From assembly GCF_002234675.1 (NCBI RefSeq), contig NC_019864.2:13471582-13535581 (forward strand): 64,000 nt of DNA, written 5' to 3'. The notes beneath the pieces were generated by a model. It was not told the DNA's origin. It saw only the letters and a list, made by a program, of their open reading frames with translations, and made no database searches. Below are positions 29,343-39,520 of the stretch, one piece after another (the first letter of the stretch is position 1; each line of letters opens with the position of its first letter). This DNA is from Oryzias latipes. Lineage: Eukaryota > Chordata > Actinopteri > Beloniformes > Adrianichthyidae. Position numbers and translations under genes: made by a program.

Positions 29343-32300
29343 TTATACCATCGTGTTGCTCTCACCGATTTTGTCCACCAGCTGAAACAGAGCAAAAGAA
29401 AAATCATTTTAAATAAACGAAACTCCACTTAAATAAAAAGTAAGTTTCTAACACCAGAGTTCTTCTGGAAAATATCTAGGTAGTCGGGTTTTTTCATCTT
29501 CCAGTGAAGTATTTGAGTCATCCAGGCTAAATTGAGTCCACTAACAAGATCGTTTAAAAATACATGTTCAATTAGTAAGCATAAATAAAGGACATAAATG
29601 TGTAAGAATAAACTTAGTTTGATCTAAAATCCTGCATTAGTGTCTTCCTTAAATCATCTGTAACCTTTTCTAGCTCCCTAAAAAAATATCTTGGTTTTAA
29701 GTTTGGGATGTTGCACCTTTGAAAACATTACGCTAACCTACACAGTAACTATTTCATCACATACCTACACACACACACTAGGGTTGTGCCGATGGACGAT
29801 ATCATCGTCCATCGTGATGGGTGACTGACATCCCGATGGAGAGACCACCATCGTGATGCCACGCCCCCGCCACGTTGCGCGTCAACACCATAAGCCGCGG
29901 TTACATGTACAAAATATCTTGATGGGATCAATGGTCGGATTAGAATCCAACCGTGTACATGGGCCCAGAAAAATGTTTTCAGAATATAAAAACGTTCACT
30001 AAGGTCACAATTTCGGTCGGAATAAATCATTCGCACATGCGCAGTATTCGCACATGCGCAGTTTGAAAACCGGAAGGGGATACAACTTCCGCCGAGCGGC
30101 TTTTTTTCCAAACTTTATTGAATGTAACAATTCAATACAAAACGATAACAGCACCGAGCGGCTATATATATTGACATGTAAGCTCGGTAAAATACGAGAC
30201 GATCTTCTAAGCGTGCTTTTAATAATGTTACGGTTATTATCAAACACCTGTTCGCTCATCATTTGAATTTTAATCCGTGTGGTCAGTGCTTTTTCTGAAC
30301 GGAGCCAGGATTAGCAGTATGCTAACACGGGCTAACAACATTAGCTTTGGGTGGCGCTGCACGTAAACGTGAAAGAATAACATCAGCCTTTATTTAGTCG
30401 GGACACGACTGGAAACACAAATCCGCGTGATTGTTTGAATGTTTTCTAAGGACTGAGCGACATTTCTGCTTTGAAGCTCAAACCGCTGTGTGTGCTGACG
30501 ATCCGAGCTGTGCTCAGACACACTTTTAGACCCGGTTCTGAGTTCGGTTGCTTGTACCCCTAGAGCTGCGGGACGGATCGCAGTCTTAAATCTCCCACAC
30601 ATACCGCTCATGTACCCCCCCCCCCCCTTCCCATCAAACACAAAGCTTTAAGTCTGCGCTCCGCCGGTACACTTCACTAATTAAGTGCGGGAGCGACTAC
30701 ACTTCTTTTCTATCTTGCTTGTTACTTTTTTTGTTAAAGTCACTTCCCTCAGTTTATACTGGATCATCGCGGATTAACCATTAGTTGGGAAATAAAATGA
30801 AAAAAGCAAAATAACGAATAGCAGTTATATAAGAACGAAAAATGTAAAAATACCCCCCCCCCTCCCCCCGCCGATGTCATCGTCCATCCCGATGGTTGAC
30901 AGCAAACATCGTCAACGGCCAAATTAGGGGACATCGCCCAACCCTAACACACACCCACCCACAATGCCCCCCCCCCCCACACACACACACACACACAAAC
31001 GTTTTTGTTACATTTTTTCATTTTTCCCCATGTTTTGTTTAAAGATCTAGTTAAATGAAAATGGTGTTTGGGGTGTTCTTAACTTGTTATTGTAGCATTT
31101 TTCTCATGGTGGAGGGCAAATATTAAGAAAAAATTAAGCTTAAAATTCCTGGGTCGGACACAAAATCCCTGCTCCAATCCATTCTGATGTATCCACTTGC
31201 AGACAAATAGATCCATGTACGTCTAAGTCTTCCTCGTCTGAGCTGGCATCTGGCTCAAAACTGCACGGCTGAATAGCTCCAATTTTTGTTACACAAGTAA
31301 CAAAATTAATGTTAGATTGGGGGAGTGACGGGCTGCAAGTTGGCGAGAGAGCACGTAAACAGATAGTTTAGCAATAGGTGACGGGAAGGGGGGGCAGAGT
31401 TGCTCCACACCAACAATTCTGTCCACAACTTAAAGGCGAATTTCTAATATACTACTAGTGCTCTGCAAAAACTATGTCCTCGATAATGACAAAATTAATT
31501 TTTTGGCTAAATATGGCATAATCATAATTAAAAGAACACTGGGAACGCTTAAACACTAGATCAGAAGATGATTTGAGTGGGTCTTTATGCTTTTGGAGCT
31601 TGAGGCTCATTGACTTACTGCACTAATCCCTGGTAAACGGAGCAAAGATCCGAGGACAGGAACCCGTCTTATAAATCCGACCGCCACTGGGAAGAAGCCC
31701 CTAATAACAGAGAAAAGGAGAAAAGTGAGACTTACTTAAGTAACACAAATTCTAACGATGATAAAACAGTGTTTCCATCTTTTTCAGGTTACCTAAACAA
31801 AAGGAAGAAACCGTAAATTTCTAGGATAACTCCGATGATGGGCCAGCCAATCAGAACCACAAGGACTCCACCAAGGAAGAAACTGGTGGCTTTTACTTTG
31901 TGTCTCTGGAAGAAGAATCTGAAGGTGCGCTCCAGGCCGATGACAAACGACAGGCCTGAGACAAACAGGATCTGCATTGGGACACAGAAGGCTTAAGGCT
32001 GAACAGTTTTTTGTTTTAATCCAATGGAGTTAAAAAATTATAAATAAGTAAGTGTTGCAGCTGTATGACTCACGTTGCCAATAGCAAGGAGCGCTTTATC
32101 GAAGAACAGCACCATTCCAAAGAAGAGGAAAAACACCCCAAAGCCCGTCAGCCCCATTCCAATTTCTGTTGAGTTTCATTGACAAAAAAAGCTATGATCA
32201 TGGCCATAAGAGAGTTTATGAACTTAGAGAAAAGGAGACAAAACGAAAATGTGAATGCCTGAACCAAAAATTTGAAATAAAATTATAGTTTAAACGTTTA

Positions 32301-32821
32301 AATCAAATAATCAACTTATACACTTTCAATTCCTAGAAAATCATTTAAACGGCACACAGATTATACAAAGAATGAAAATGTCATTATACGTGCTTAAACC
32401 TCTCCTGGAAGGTGGAGATTTTATGCCCCAAATGGAGGCACTTTAATATCTTGAAGCACAATTTTGCTTATAAAAAATAAATTTAATTAAAATCTCAATC
32501 AATCCAAGTCAAAAATGGTCAAGTGCGTTTAGGAACTCCCTACTGAAGACAGAAAGATAGAATTCTTGAAACTTAGTTAGTGGAAGTTTTGTATTAATTT
32601 TTTTAAATAGCATACAGTGTAATAAAAGCTGTTCTTTCTTTTTGAATAAAAACCCTGTTTGGAAAAACATGTCTACAGTGACGTACATTTATTTCCATCC
32701 AATCACGTTAAAGCTGTTAGCTTCATACATCTACTAGCTAAACCAGATTTGATGTCCCCATGATAAACAGCGGCAAAAAACAGAAATAGTTCTTACTTTG
32801 TGAATCCGTGAGGGAGATCAT
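29343..32821 (-). CDS. golt1b: Vesicle transport protein GOT1B (Golgi transport 1B)
   Basis: This small polytopic membrane protein of the early secretory pathway is related to yeast Got1p and acts in ER-Golgi/Golgi vesicle transport. Five minus-strand coding exons join in phase: 32821-32797, 32165-32074, 31971-31793, 31700-31619 and 29381-29343, giving 138 residues, the same length as human GOT1B. The start MISLTDSQK, the block GLERTFRFFFQRHK, LIGWPIIGVILEIYGFFLLFRGFF and the end GESNTMV all match the family. Four hydrophobic segments are visible. The last coding exon encodes just 12 residues plus the stop, separated by a 2.2-kb intron that holds a 1.17-kb hAT element and a MITE. The start codon is the family start. 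Confidence 0.97.
29779..30946. mobile_element. Non-autonomous hAT-like element, 1168 bp
   Basis: The ends TAGGGTTGTGCCGATGGACG and (reverse complement of the right end) TAGGGTTGGGCGATGTCCCC form terminal inverted repeats. ACACACAC flanks both sides (29771-29778, 30947-30954), fitting an 8-bp duplication, although the target was itself a CA repeat. The interior is CpG-rich with subterminal repeats of catcgtccat, and carries poly-C runs near 30607 and 30854. No transposase frame is seen. It sits in golt1b intron 4. Confidence 0.7.
31051..31588 (+). mobile_element. TTAA-type MITE, copy B
   Basis: This has the same interior and orientation as copies A and C; the right end reads gatgatttgagtgggtcttta. 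The left end is worn. It lies in golt1b intron 4, downstream of the hAT element. Confidence 0.7.
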
Positions 32822-33544
32822 ATTGACAGCTGCTTTGAAATAAATCTGCTGACACGACGTTGAAAACACCGTTCACTTACAAACTAACAGAATAAGAAAA
32901 TACCAGAAAAACTGATGCCAAATAGGCAGCTGTGGCACCGGCGGAAGCTGCGCTAGCGGTACGGTGTACGACGCTACGTCAACTGAAGCCACGTCGGCAC
33001 GCAATCCATCAAGGATCGTCTATAAAATGAGTCGTTACACTGATCATTACTTGGATCATTTTAGATTTAGGCAGTTTAACACACATTTTTGCAATATTTT
33101 TAACTTTTTTAGCTATATTTCCTATTTACCACTATTTGTGTGTAAACAACATTGGTCAAAAAAGCTGCATGTTTAGTATAAGTATTGCCTTTTATGAGTC
33201 TTTGTGGTTTAGAACAGCTATGTCCTGAGTTTTACATTTCTTTGCTTTTCATTGACCTATGCAAATTGTACTTTTATATACTTTATATAATTATAACTAT
33301 AAAAAAAACTAAAAAATTATACATGGAAAAAATCAGAGTTTTATGCTAAACAAGCCACTGACAATATAAAAACAGTATGATTATAGCAAACCATGAAAAA
33401 TATATATGAACGAATTTTGTTACACTTCTGCAGATTTGTTTCATGCTTTTTTTCTTTTTTTACATTTGCTTAAATGTGTGCATATTTATTTTTACAATAA
33501 GAAAGCCATTTTCATTCAGCTAGGTCTTTAACAAACATTCATTC

Positions 33545-33720
33545 ATTTATTTATTCATCTTCCAAACCCGTTTGGTCCCTTTTGGGGAAACGGGGCTGCT
33601 GGAGCCTATCCCGTCCACTCGTGGAAAGGAAAGGGACGTCCTAGATGTCCATGTTGCCAGTTTGTCGCAGGGCCACAATCACACACCCATGCACACTCAC
33701 ATTCACAGCTAAGTGTGTGT
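33545..33720 (-). repeat. SINE/LINE-tail type repeat fragment
   Basis: It reads cccttttggggaaacggggctgctggagcctatcccgtcc ... ccagtttgtcgcagggcc ... cactcacattcacagctaag, the same repeat type as at 25145 and 28003, in the same orientation. Confidence 0.55.
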
Positions 33721-33827
33721 GGGTGTGAGGAAATAGTTACTGTTTAGGTCAGCTTTAGTGTGGTCGAAGTTGAAGCATCCCAAACTTTTTTTTTTACCCA
33801 CAGGAAAATAATTCATAAACATATAGT

Positions 33828-33895
33828 ATTTTCTTTCTCTTTTGGCTTTTCCCATCAGGGGTCGCCACAGCGAATCATCCTTTTCCACCTCATAA
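33828..33895 (-). mobile_element. RTE-type LINE 3' tail fragment
   Basis: The sequence ttctttctcttttggcttttcccatcaggggtcgccacagcgaatcatcc is, in reverse orientation, the conserved 3' end (gattcgctgtggcgacccctg ... gccaaaag) that I associate with teleost RTE-type LINEs. Only the tail is present, as expected for a heavily 5'-truncated copy. Confidence 0.55.
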
Positions 33896-34156
33896 ACATA
33901 TAGTATAAGTGTTTCATTTTTGTGTCAACATTATTATTATCTTTTTTTTTTTTTTTTTTTTCGGCCAGCAACGGCAAACAAACTTCATGCCATCTTTGTC
34001 ATAGTATTACCAAACTGCAACTCCCACAAGGCTGTGCGAACAGGAAGTGTGACATTTTAGAATCAGGCTCCGAAACGCAGCCCGGCTCATTCCCAAACAT
34101 GCATCGTTTCTTAACTCGTTTTAAATAGTGGCGCTTTGGTTTGACTGCAGAACAAC

Positions 34157-37100
34157 ATGGGGACCGCGTTTGCCATCATCCTGGTTTTTGTCGGGTGTTG
34201 TAGTAACGTGGTGACTCTGGAGCTGCTTGTACGGTCAGTGACAAACTTAGACTCCAGTATGAGACGGAGGACTTTGCTGCTAGTTGGACTGGAGCGGAGG
34301 TTCTGATAATAATACCAGCGAAATTGTTCTGTCACCACTCGCTTTTAATCCGTTCAAACCAAAGAGGACGACAGTGTTATTATTTGTCAAAAAAATAACA
34401 CTCGCAGTTTTCTTTGTTTAGACTGAAGTTTGCAATGAGAAGCTCAGTTTTCTTTGTACACTGTGTTCATCTCAAATGCTGAGGTATAAAGATCGTATGT
34501 CATTCATGACGTGGACGTGCAAAGCAAATTAGTGCTTAGAGTCCCTTATTGTACCTGCATAAACGGAGACCGATTGAATTATATAAAATTTTGAAAAAAG
34601 CCTATTTATAAAGCACATAATCACAACAATAAGCTCTCTCATTGATAATTTTCATTGGAAAACTGCTCCCTTACTTTCACAGGGTGACATTTTTATAAAT
34701 ATTTCAAAAAGAACACCCAGGAGTGAATCAAAATATTAGTAATTATTTTGAACAAGGTAGAAAATCAAAATATGAAATGTTGCTGCTGTGTAATCAGATA
34801 TGTTAGAACACTTTTTACTCCTATATTTACTATTTTTGTATGTGTGACACTGAGGTATATATTCAAGTGCAAAGCCAATAAAATATCTAGCATTTTATTT
34901 AGATTTGAGGTGAATGTTTATATTTCAATTATATCTGCATTAATTCATCTTCTTGAAATAGCTAAGAACACGTGAAAACCCTCTGTTTTGTCTGTTTGTA
35001 TGTGTGTAAATGTATGTGCAAAAAACCTATCATTTTGATATATATAAGTCTTTCTAACTGTAAGTTGTAAGATTTTTGTTGTTGTTGTTTTATCCTCTTT
35101 TTTAAGTTTAATTTGGATGTGTCCTTTTCTTTGTCAGAGAGTTTCCAGGATGTGGCAACCTGGTTACGTTTGCCCAGTTTTTGTTCATCGCCTTGGAAGG
35201 GTTCATCTTCGAGACGAACTTTGGCAGGAAGAAAGCTGTGATCCCCATCAGGTAGGTCTTCCACCTGAAGTTTCCCTCTTAACATTCTGATAATAGGCTA
35301 AACTTACGTCTCTCCCTACCCCCCCCCCCCCCCCCCCCCCCCCAAAGGAACTATATGATCATGGTGACCATGTTCTTCACCGTTAGTGTGGTCAATAATT
35401 ACGCTCTCAACTTCAACATAGCTATGCCGTTGCACATGATCTTCAGATCAGTAAGTGCTCCTGAAAGCATGATAACATTTCCTGCACCTGTGTGGGTTCA
35501 TACCAGTCCAATGTCTCTGCAGGGGTCGCTGATCGCCAACATGATCTTAGGCGTGATCATCCTCAAGAAGAGGTAACTCGTCCTCCACTTATTACTTAAT
35601 CTCTGTGCTCATTGATGGCTTCTAACTGTCTGTTATTTCAGGTATTCAACTGGGAAATATTTGTCAATAGCTCTAGTTTCAGCAGGCATCTTCATCTGCA
35701 CCATCATGTCCGCCAAGCAAGTGGTGAGCAGCTGTCGGACATTTTTATTTTGGTGGTTGTCGTGAAGTTGATCGTATGTCAGCTGTAGTAACTACCGGTT
35801 TACTTCTGCAGAGTGCATCCAGTGAGGGATCAGAGGAGGAAAGCTTTTCTGTCTTTGTGCACTGGTTGATAGGTGAGTACCGGGCCAGAGTAAAGTGAAT
35901 GACAGAAATGCATTCGCTTGAAGAACCCCCTCACTTCATGCATAGTAAAGGGGGTGGGATTACTTTTTTTTTTGTTTTTTTTGCTATCAGACAATTTGAG
36001 AAATGCAATTCTAGCGGAATATATGGTGTCAATTTACTGTTTTGATGCGCAATACTTTAGGCTCTATTTTGACACCATAAATTTTGAGTATTGAGTAGTC
36101 GCTACCAAATCAGAATTCCTGATTGGTCACAGTTTGACCTGGTTTACGTTCAGTGACCACGTGTTTTGTACATAGATCCTGAAAACGGTTGTAAAAACTT
36201 GCGTAGCTACGCGTGAACGTTAGAGTTTTGAACGCAGAAGTCCAAAACAGACATTTACACAGAGTTTCATGGGAAGTGGTCACTTGAACGCACCATGCAG
36301 ATGGCGGTGTAACCTCATGTCCAAACTGATTTTAAGCACATAGCCATTGTTTCGCAGGCTTATGTGGACAGGCAGTCAACATGTCTGTGTTTTTTTTGCC
36401 AGGAGACTGTTACTCTCATCCTTTAGCTACATATTTTTGCTGGAAAAGGGATCATAGTTTGTGTTTTTTAAGGTTTTAGGGGGCTTTATACTTTTCTACT
36501 GTCATTTTTCTGCTCTAGAATAAAAAGCTACTGCAAGGATGGATGACTTTATGTAGCTTTGTCTTTTACCACATTGGGTCCTATTTTACATGATATAAAA
36601 TGCCTTACAAATTCGGACAGAAGGGCCTTGACTCACTTTAGCAACCATGCCCAACCTGCCTCTTGTATTTGTCAAATTGGGCTATGATGGCAGCTTCATG
36701 AACGCTTGACACTTGCGCCCGCTCTCCTTTCAGGCATCGCCATGTTGACCTTTGCTCTGCTGATGTCGGCTCGGATGGGCATTTTCCAGGAGACGCTGTA
36801 CAAACAATATGGAAAACACCCCAAAGAGGCCCTCTTCTATAACGTGAGTTTTCCCTTCCACCATCGAGGTAACAATGACCACACAACTTTATTCAGGAGA
36901 AATCTGCATTTCTGTTTGCAGCACTGCCTGCCCCTGCCGGGGTTCCTGCTTCTTTCTACAGACATCTACAACTATTGCAACCATTTTAGCCAGAGCAGTG
37001 AGTGTTTTGAGCCGTTCAGATGAGCTTTTGGTTTGGACTATATCAGATGTAATTGGTGGTGATTGTTTCCTGACAGCTCCTGTACTCGTTCCTGTGGTGG

Positions 37101-37961
37101 GACTGACCGTACCAATCATGTGGATCTACCTTCTAATCAACGTTATCACACAGTATCCGTCAGAAAAACAAAAAAAGTACTTTTTTCAACCTTGTTTGTA
37201 TACCTTACTGAAGTTGAAATGTTCATCCTATTTATTATTTATTTAGGCGTCTGTAAGTACACGCAGTAAAACATTTTCTTTGAAGTTGCCGTATATGTAT
37301 AGGTAATGCAAATAATAATAATTTCACTTACCGGTATGTATTTTTGGTTGATAGAGTATTTCTGCCCCAACTAAAACGTCCTAAGAACAAAGTCACTTTA
37401 AATAAAGTTTTTGTCTTCACTTCATCTAAAAAAAAAAAAAAAACTTATTTAAAGATACATAGATGTATGTATTTTGTAGTTTGTTGCCTCTTAATTTTCT
37501 TTAAAAACAACTTAATTTTAGATTGGGGGAAAATATTTCAATCTTTAAACATCATGACGGCTTTCTCTTAAGAGTTCTATTAATTTTTTATCGTCAGCTC
37601 TTTATTTTAAATTAAAGACCCCGCGCTAGACAAACATAATGACATACAATCTTTGCATATTTTCCATCCTTTTTTCTCCTTCCGTATGACTGCTAAAGAC
37701 TTTAACCGTTTCTCCAGATATGTCTGTATTCGGGGAGTTTTTGTCTTGACCACAGAGTGCACGTCGCTGACGGTCACCTTAGTGGTGACGCTACGAAAGT
37801 TCCTCAGCCTCATTTTCTCCATCATTTACTTCCAAAACCCCTTCACTGCGTGGCACTGGTTGGGCACGTTCGTGGTCTTTGTGGGGACTCTGCTTTACAC
37901 CGAGGTGCTGAGCAGCATCCAGGCAGCTCTCCGGGGAACCGGAACGAAGAAGGCGGAGTAA
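34157..37961 (+). CDS. slc35b4: Nucleotide-sugar transporter SLC35B4 (UDP-xylose / UDP-N-acetylglucosamine)
   Basis: This Golgi/ER antiporter carries UDP-sugars into the lumen for glycosylation. Ten coding exons join in phase: 34157-34233, 35138-35251, 35348-35450, 35523-35572, 35642-35723, 35812-35872, 36734-36843, 36922-36997, 37077-37152 and 37718-37961, giving 330 residues against 331 in human. Conserved blocks include FVGCCSNVVTLELL, NYALNFNIAMPLHMIFRSGS, LLMSARMGIFQETLYK, and the last-exon YVCIRGVFVLTTECTSL and YFQNPFTAWHWLGT. About ten hydrophobic segments are visible, as in the drug/metabolite transporter fold. The C terminus ends TKKAE, a lysine pair close to a retrieval-type signal. 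The exon-3 acceptor follows a 25-C run. Intron 6 holds part of a dispersed repeat. Confidence 0.97.
35319..35343 (+). repeat. 25-nt poly-C run at a splice acceptor
   Basis: A homopolymer of 25 C ends four bases before slc35b4 exon 3 (acceptor AAAG at 35344-35347) and so supplies most of its polypyrimidine tract. Length is likely to vary between individuals or to be mis-sequenced. Confidence 0.85.
36085..36340. repeat. Dispersed repeat shared with 45757-46215
   Basis: Shared words in the same order include gctaccaaa..tctgattg, tttgtacatag, ttgcgtagc, gttatgaacgcag/gttttgaacgcag, ttacacaga and gtcacttgaacgc/gctcacctgagcgc. No terminal repeats are evident. It lies in slc35b4 intron 6. The class is unknown. 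Confidence 0.5.
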
Positions 37962-38457
37962 TACAGCAAGCCTGGAGGATGGGAAAATGTTCCCCATGTT
38001 GGGCTTTTTAATACACCCACAGCTATTTTTATAAAATTAGTTATTTTGCTGTGGTTCTTCAATCAAGTCAGTCAAAAGGTTTCACTAAAAACAAATTGTC
38101 ATATTTTCCATTTATAAATATGGATTGAATCATGTTTGTAGTTTTCATAATTCTGAACGTGTTAGGATGTTCTTTGTGTGGTCGACACTCCAACTCAAAA
38201 AGTACATAAGTATCTGTAAATTATGTATTATTTCATTTGCAAAAGGATTTCTTGACCTTTACTGTGCCTCTGTAACCTTATAAAAATAGATGTGCTCAAG
38301 TATGTGTTGTTTAGCTCTGTGTCTGATATGAAAGAGGTGGACAGTTTGTCCTGAGTCCAAATCTTAAAAAAAGTTTTTAAATGACTGTGTGCAATATGGA
38401 TTTCACCAAACCAACTGTATAAACAATTTCAGCCATGTTTGTTGTTTTTCTGTCTGA

Positions 38458-38862
38458 GCGTTCCCAATAGTCTTTTAATTATGATCATGCTGTTTTTAGT
38501 CAAAATTTAAATAAAAAAACTGTAATTTACATAGTTTCTGGAGAGAAGTAGCAGTTTGTTGCAAATTTGTCCCAAAGTTGTGAGCAGGGGCGTTGGTGAA
38601 GAGCAACCCTGCTCCCCTTTACACAATCTCCCACTGGCTTACAGCCATTCATACCCACAACCTAACTTTATCGGTGCAATGAAATGGCAAGCAATATCAG
38701 AGCTATCCAGCCGTACATTTTTGTGCCAGATACCAGCACGGACAGGACAAAGACGTACATGGACCTATTTGTCTGCAAGTGGATGCATCAGTATGGAGCA
38801 GAGCACAGAGCTTTTGGACCCCCCAGCACATTTTCTACATAAAAAATATGATCTTTTTTAAG
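38458..38862 (-). mobile_element. TTAA-type MITE, copy D (partial)
   Basis: This is reverse orientation relative to copies A-C: ttcccaatagtcttttaattatgatcatgctgtttttag leads in, and gacgtacatgg...ctgcaagtggatgcatcagtatggagcagagc matches their interior. The outer inverted ends are lost. It falls just after slc35b4 and supplies an AATAAA (38510-38515) that could serve that gene. Confidence 0.65.
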
Positions 38863-39299
38863 CCGTATTTGTTGGACTGCACCTGGTTGAATTTATACAA
38901 TGCCAATATTCTTTTTAAATGTTGGTGTGTTTAGTTTATATAACAATTCAGCTTTTTTTTATATACTTATTTGCTTAACTTCCTGTCATCCCAACTAATA
39001 CACAGGATTACTTGCATTGGTCTTTAAATTAATATTGTAATATGTTTGTTTATATTTGGTCTATTATTTTCATGTGGGTCTCGTGAAAATAATGTAATAA
39101 TCTCCGAGTTTTGATCTTGTTTCCTTTATAAAAGCCTCATTTGTAGAGATAACAGCACTGCACCCTCCTAGTCTTTCAAGTGTGGCACCAGTAAATATCA
39201 ATAAATATTGACGAGTATAAGTAAAAAATATTTATATCCACGTTACATATAAATCCTCGTGTAACAAATGCATGACCGTTTTGGGACGCCCTGTTCTCA

Positions 39300-39520
39300 T
39301 CCGGTTTACTGCGTTGCTGAGCCAGCGGACCAATCAGGTGGGCCGTTGTTCAGCTTCAACCAATCACAGCTGGAGTTGGTTCAGGGAGGAGGTGGGAGGG
39401 ACCGCTTGTTGTGGCTTGTGGAGCTGATGCGCCTAAGGTTCTATCCAAGCGTGTGAATCTGGACCGAAGTGGTCCCGTCTTCGCGGCTGTCCCGTCTGAG
39501 CTGCACGGCTGCAAGAGGGG
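39300..39520 (+). promoter_or_regulatory. Promoter and 5' UTR of the MICOS gene
   Basis: Two CCAAT motifs, ggaccaatcagg (39327-39338) and aaccaatcacag (39358-39369), lie 150-195 bases before the start codon in a GC-richer stretch. No TATA box is clear. Confidence 0.55.

Larger units (their letters stand above)
32822..34156. promoter_or_regulatory. Divergent promoter gap between golt1b and slc35b4
   Basis: golt1b (-) and slc35b4 (+) diverge from this 1.3-kb gap. A CpG-rich patch next to golt1b (32930-33010) contains several ACGT cores, including TGACGTAG on the minus strand near 32975 and CCACGTCGG near 32990, which resemble CRE or ER-stress-type sites; function is inference. A tail-type repeat (33545-33720), an RTE-like tail (33828-33895) and an 18-T run at 33943-33960 occupy the middle. 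Confidence 0.45.
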
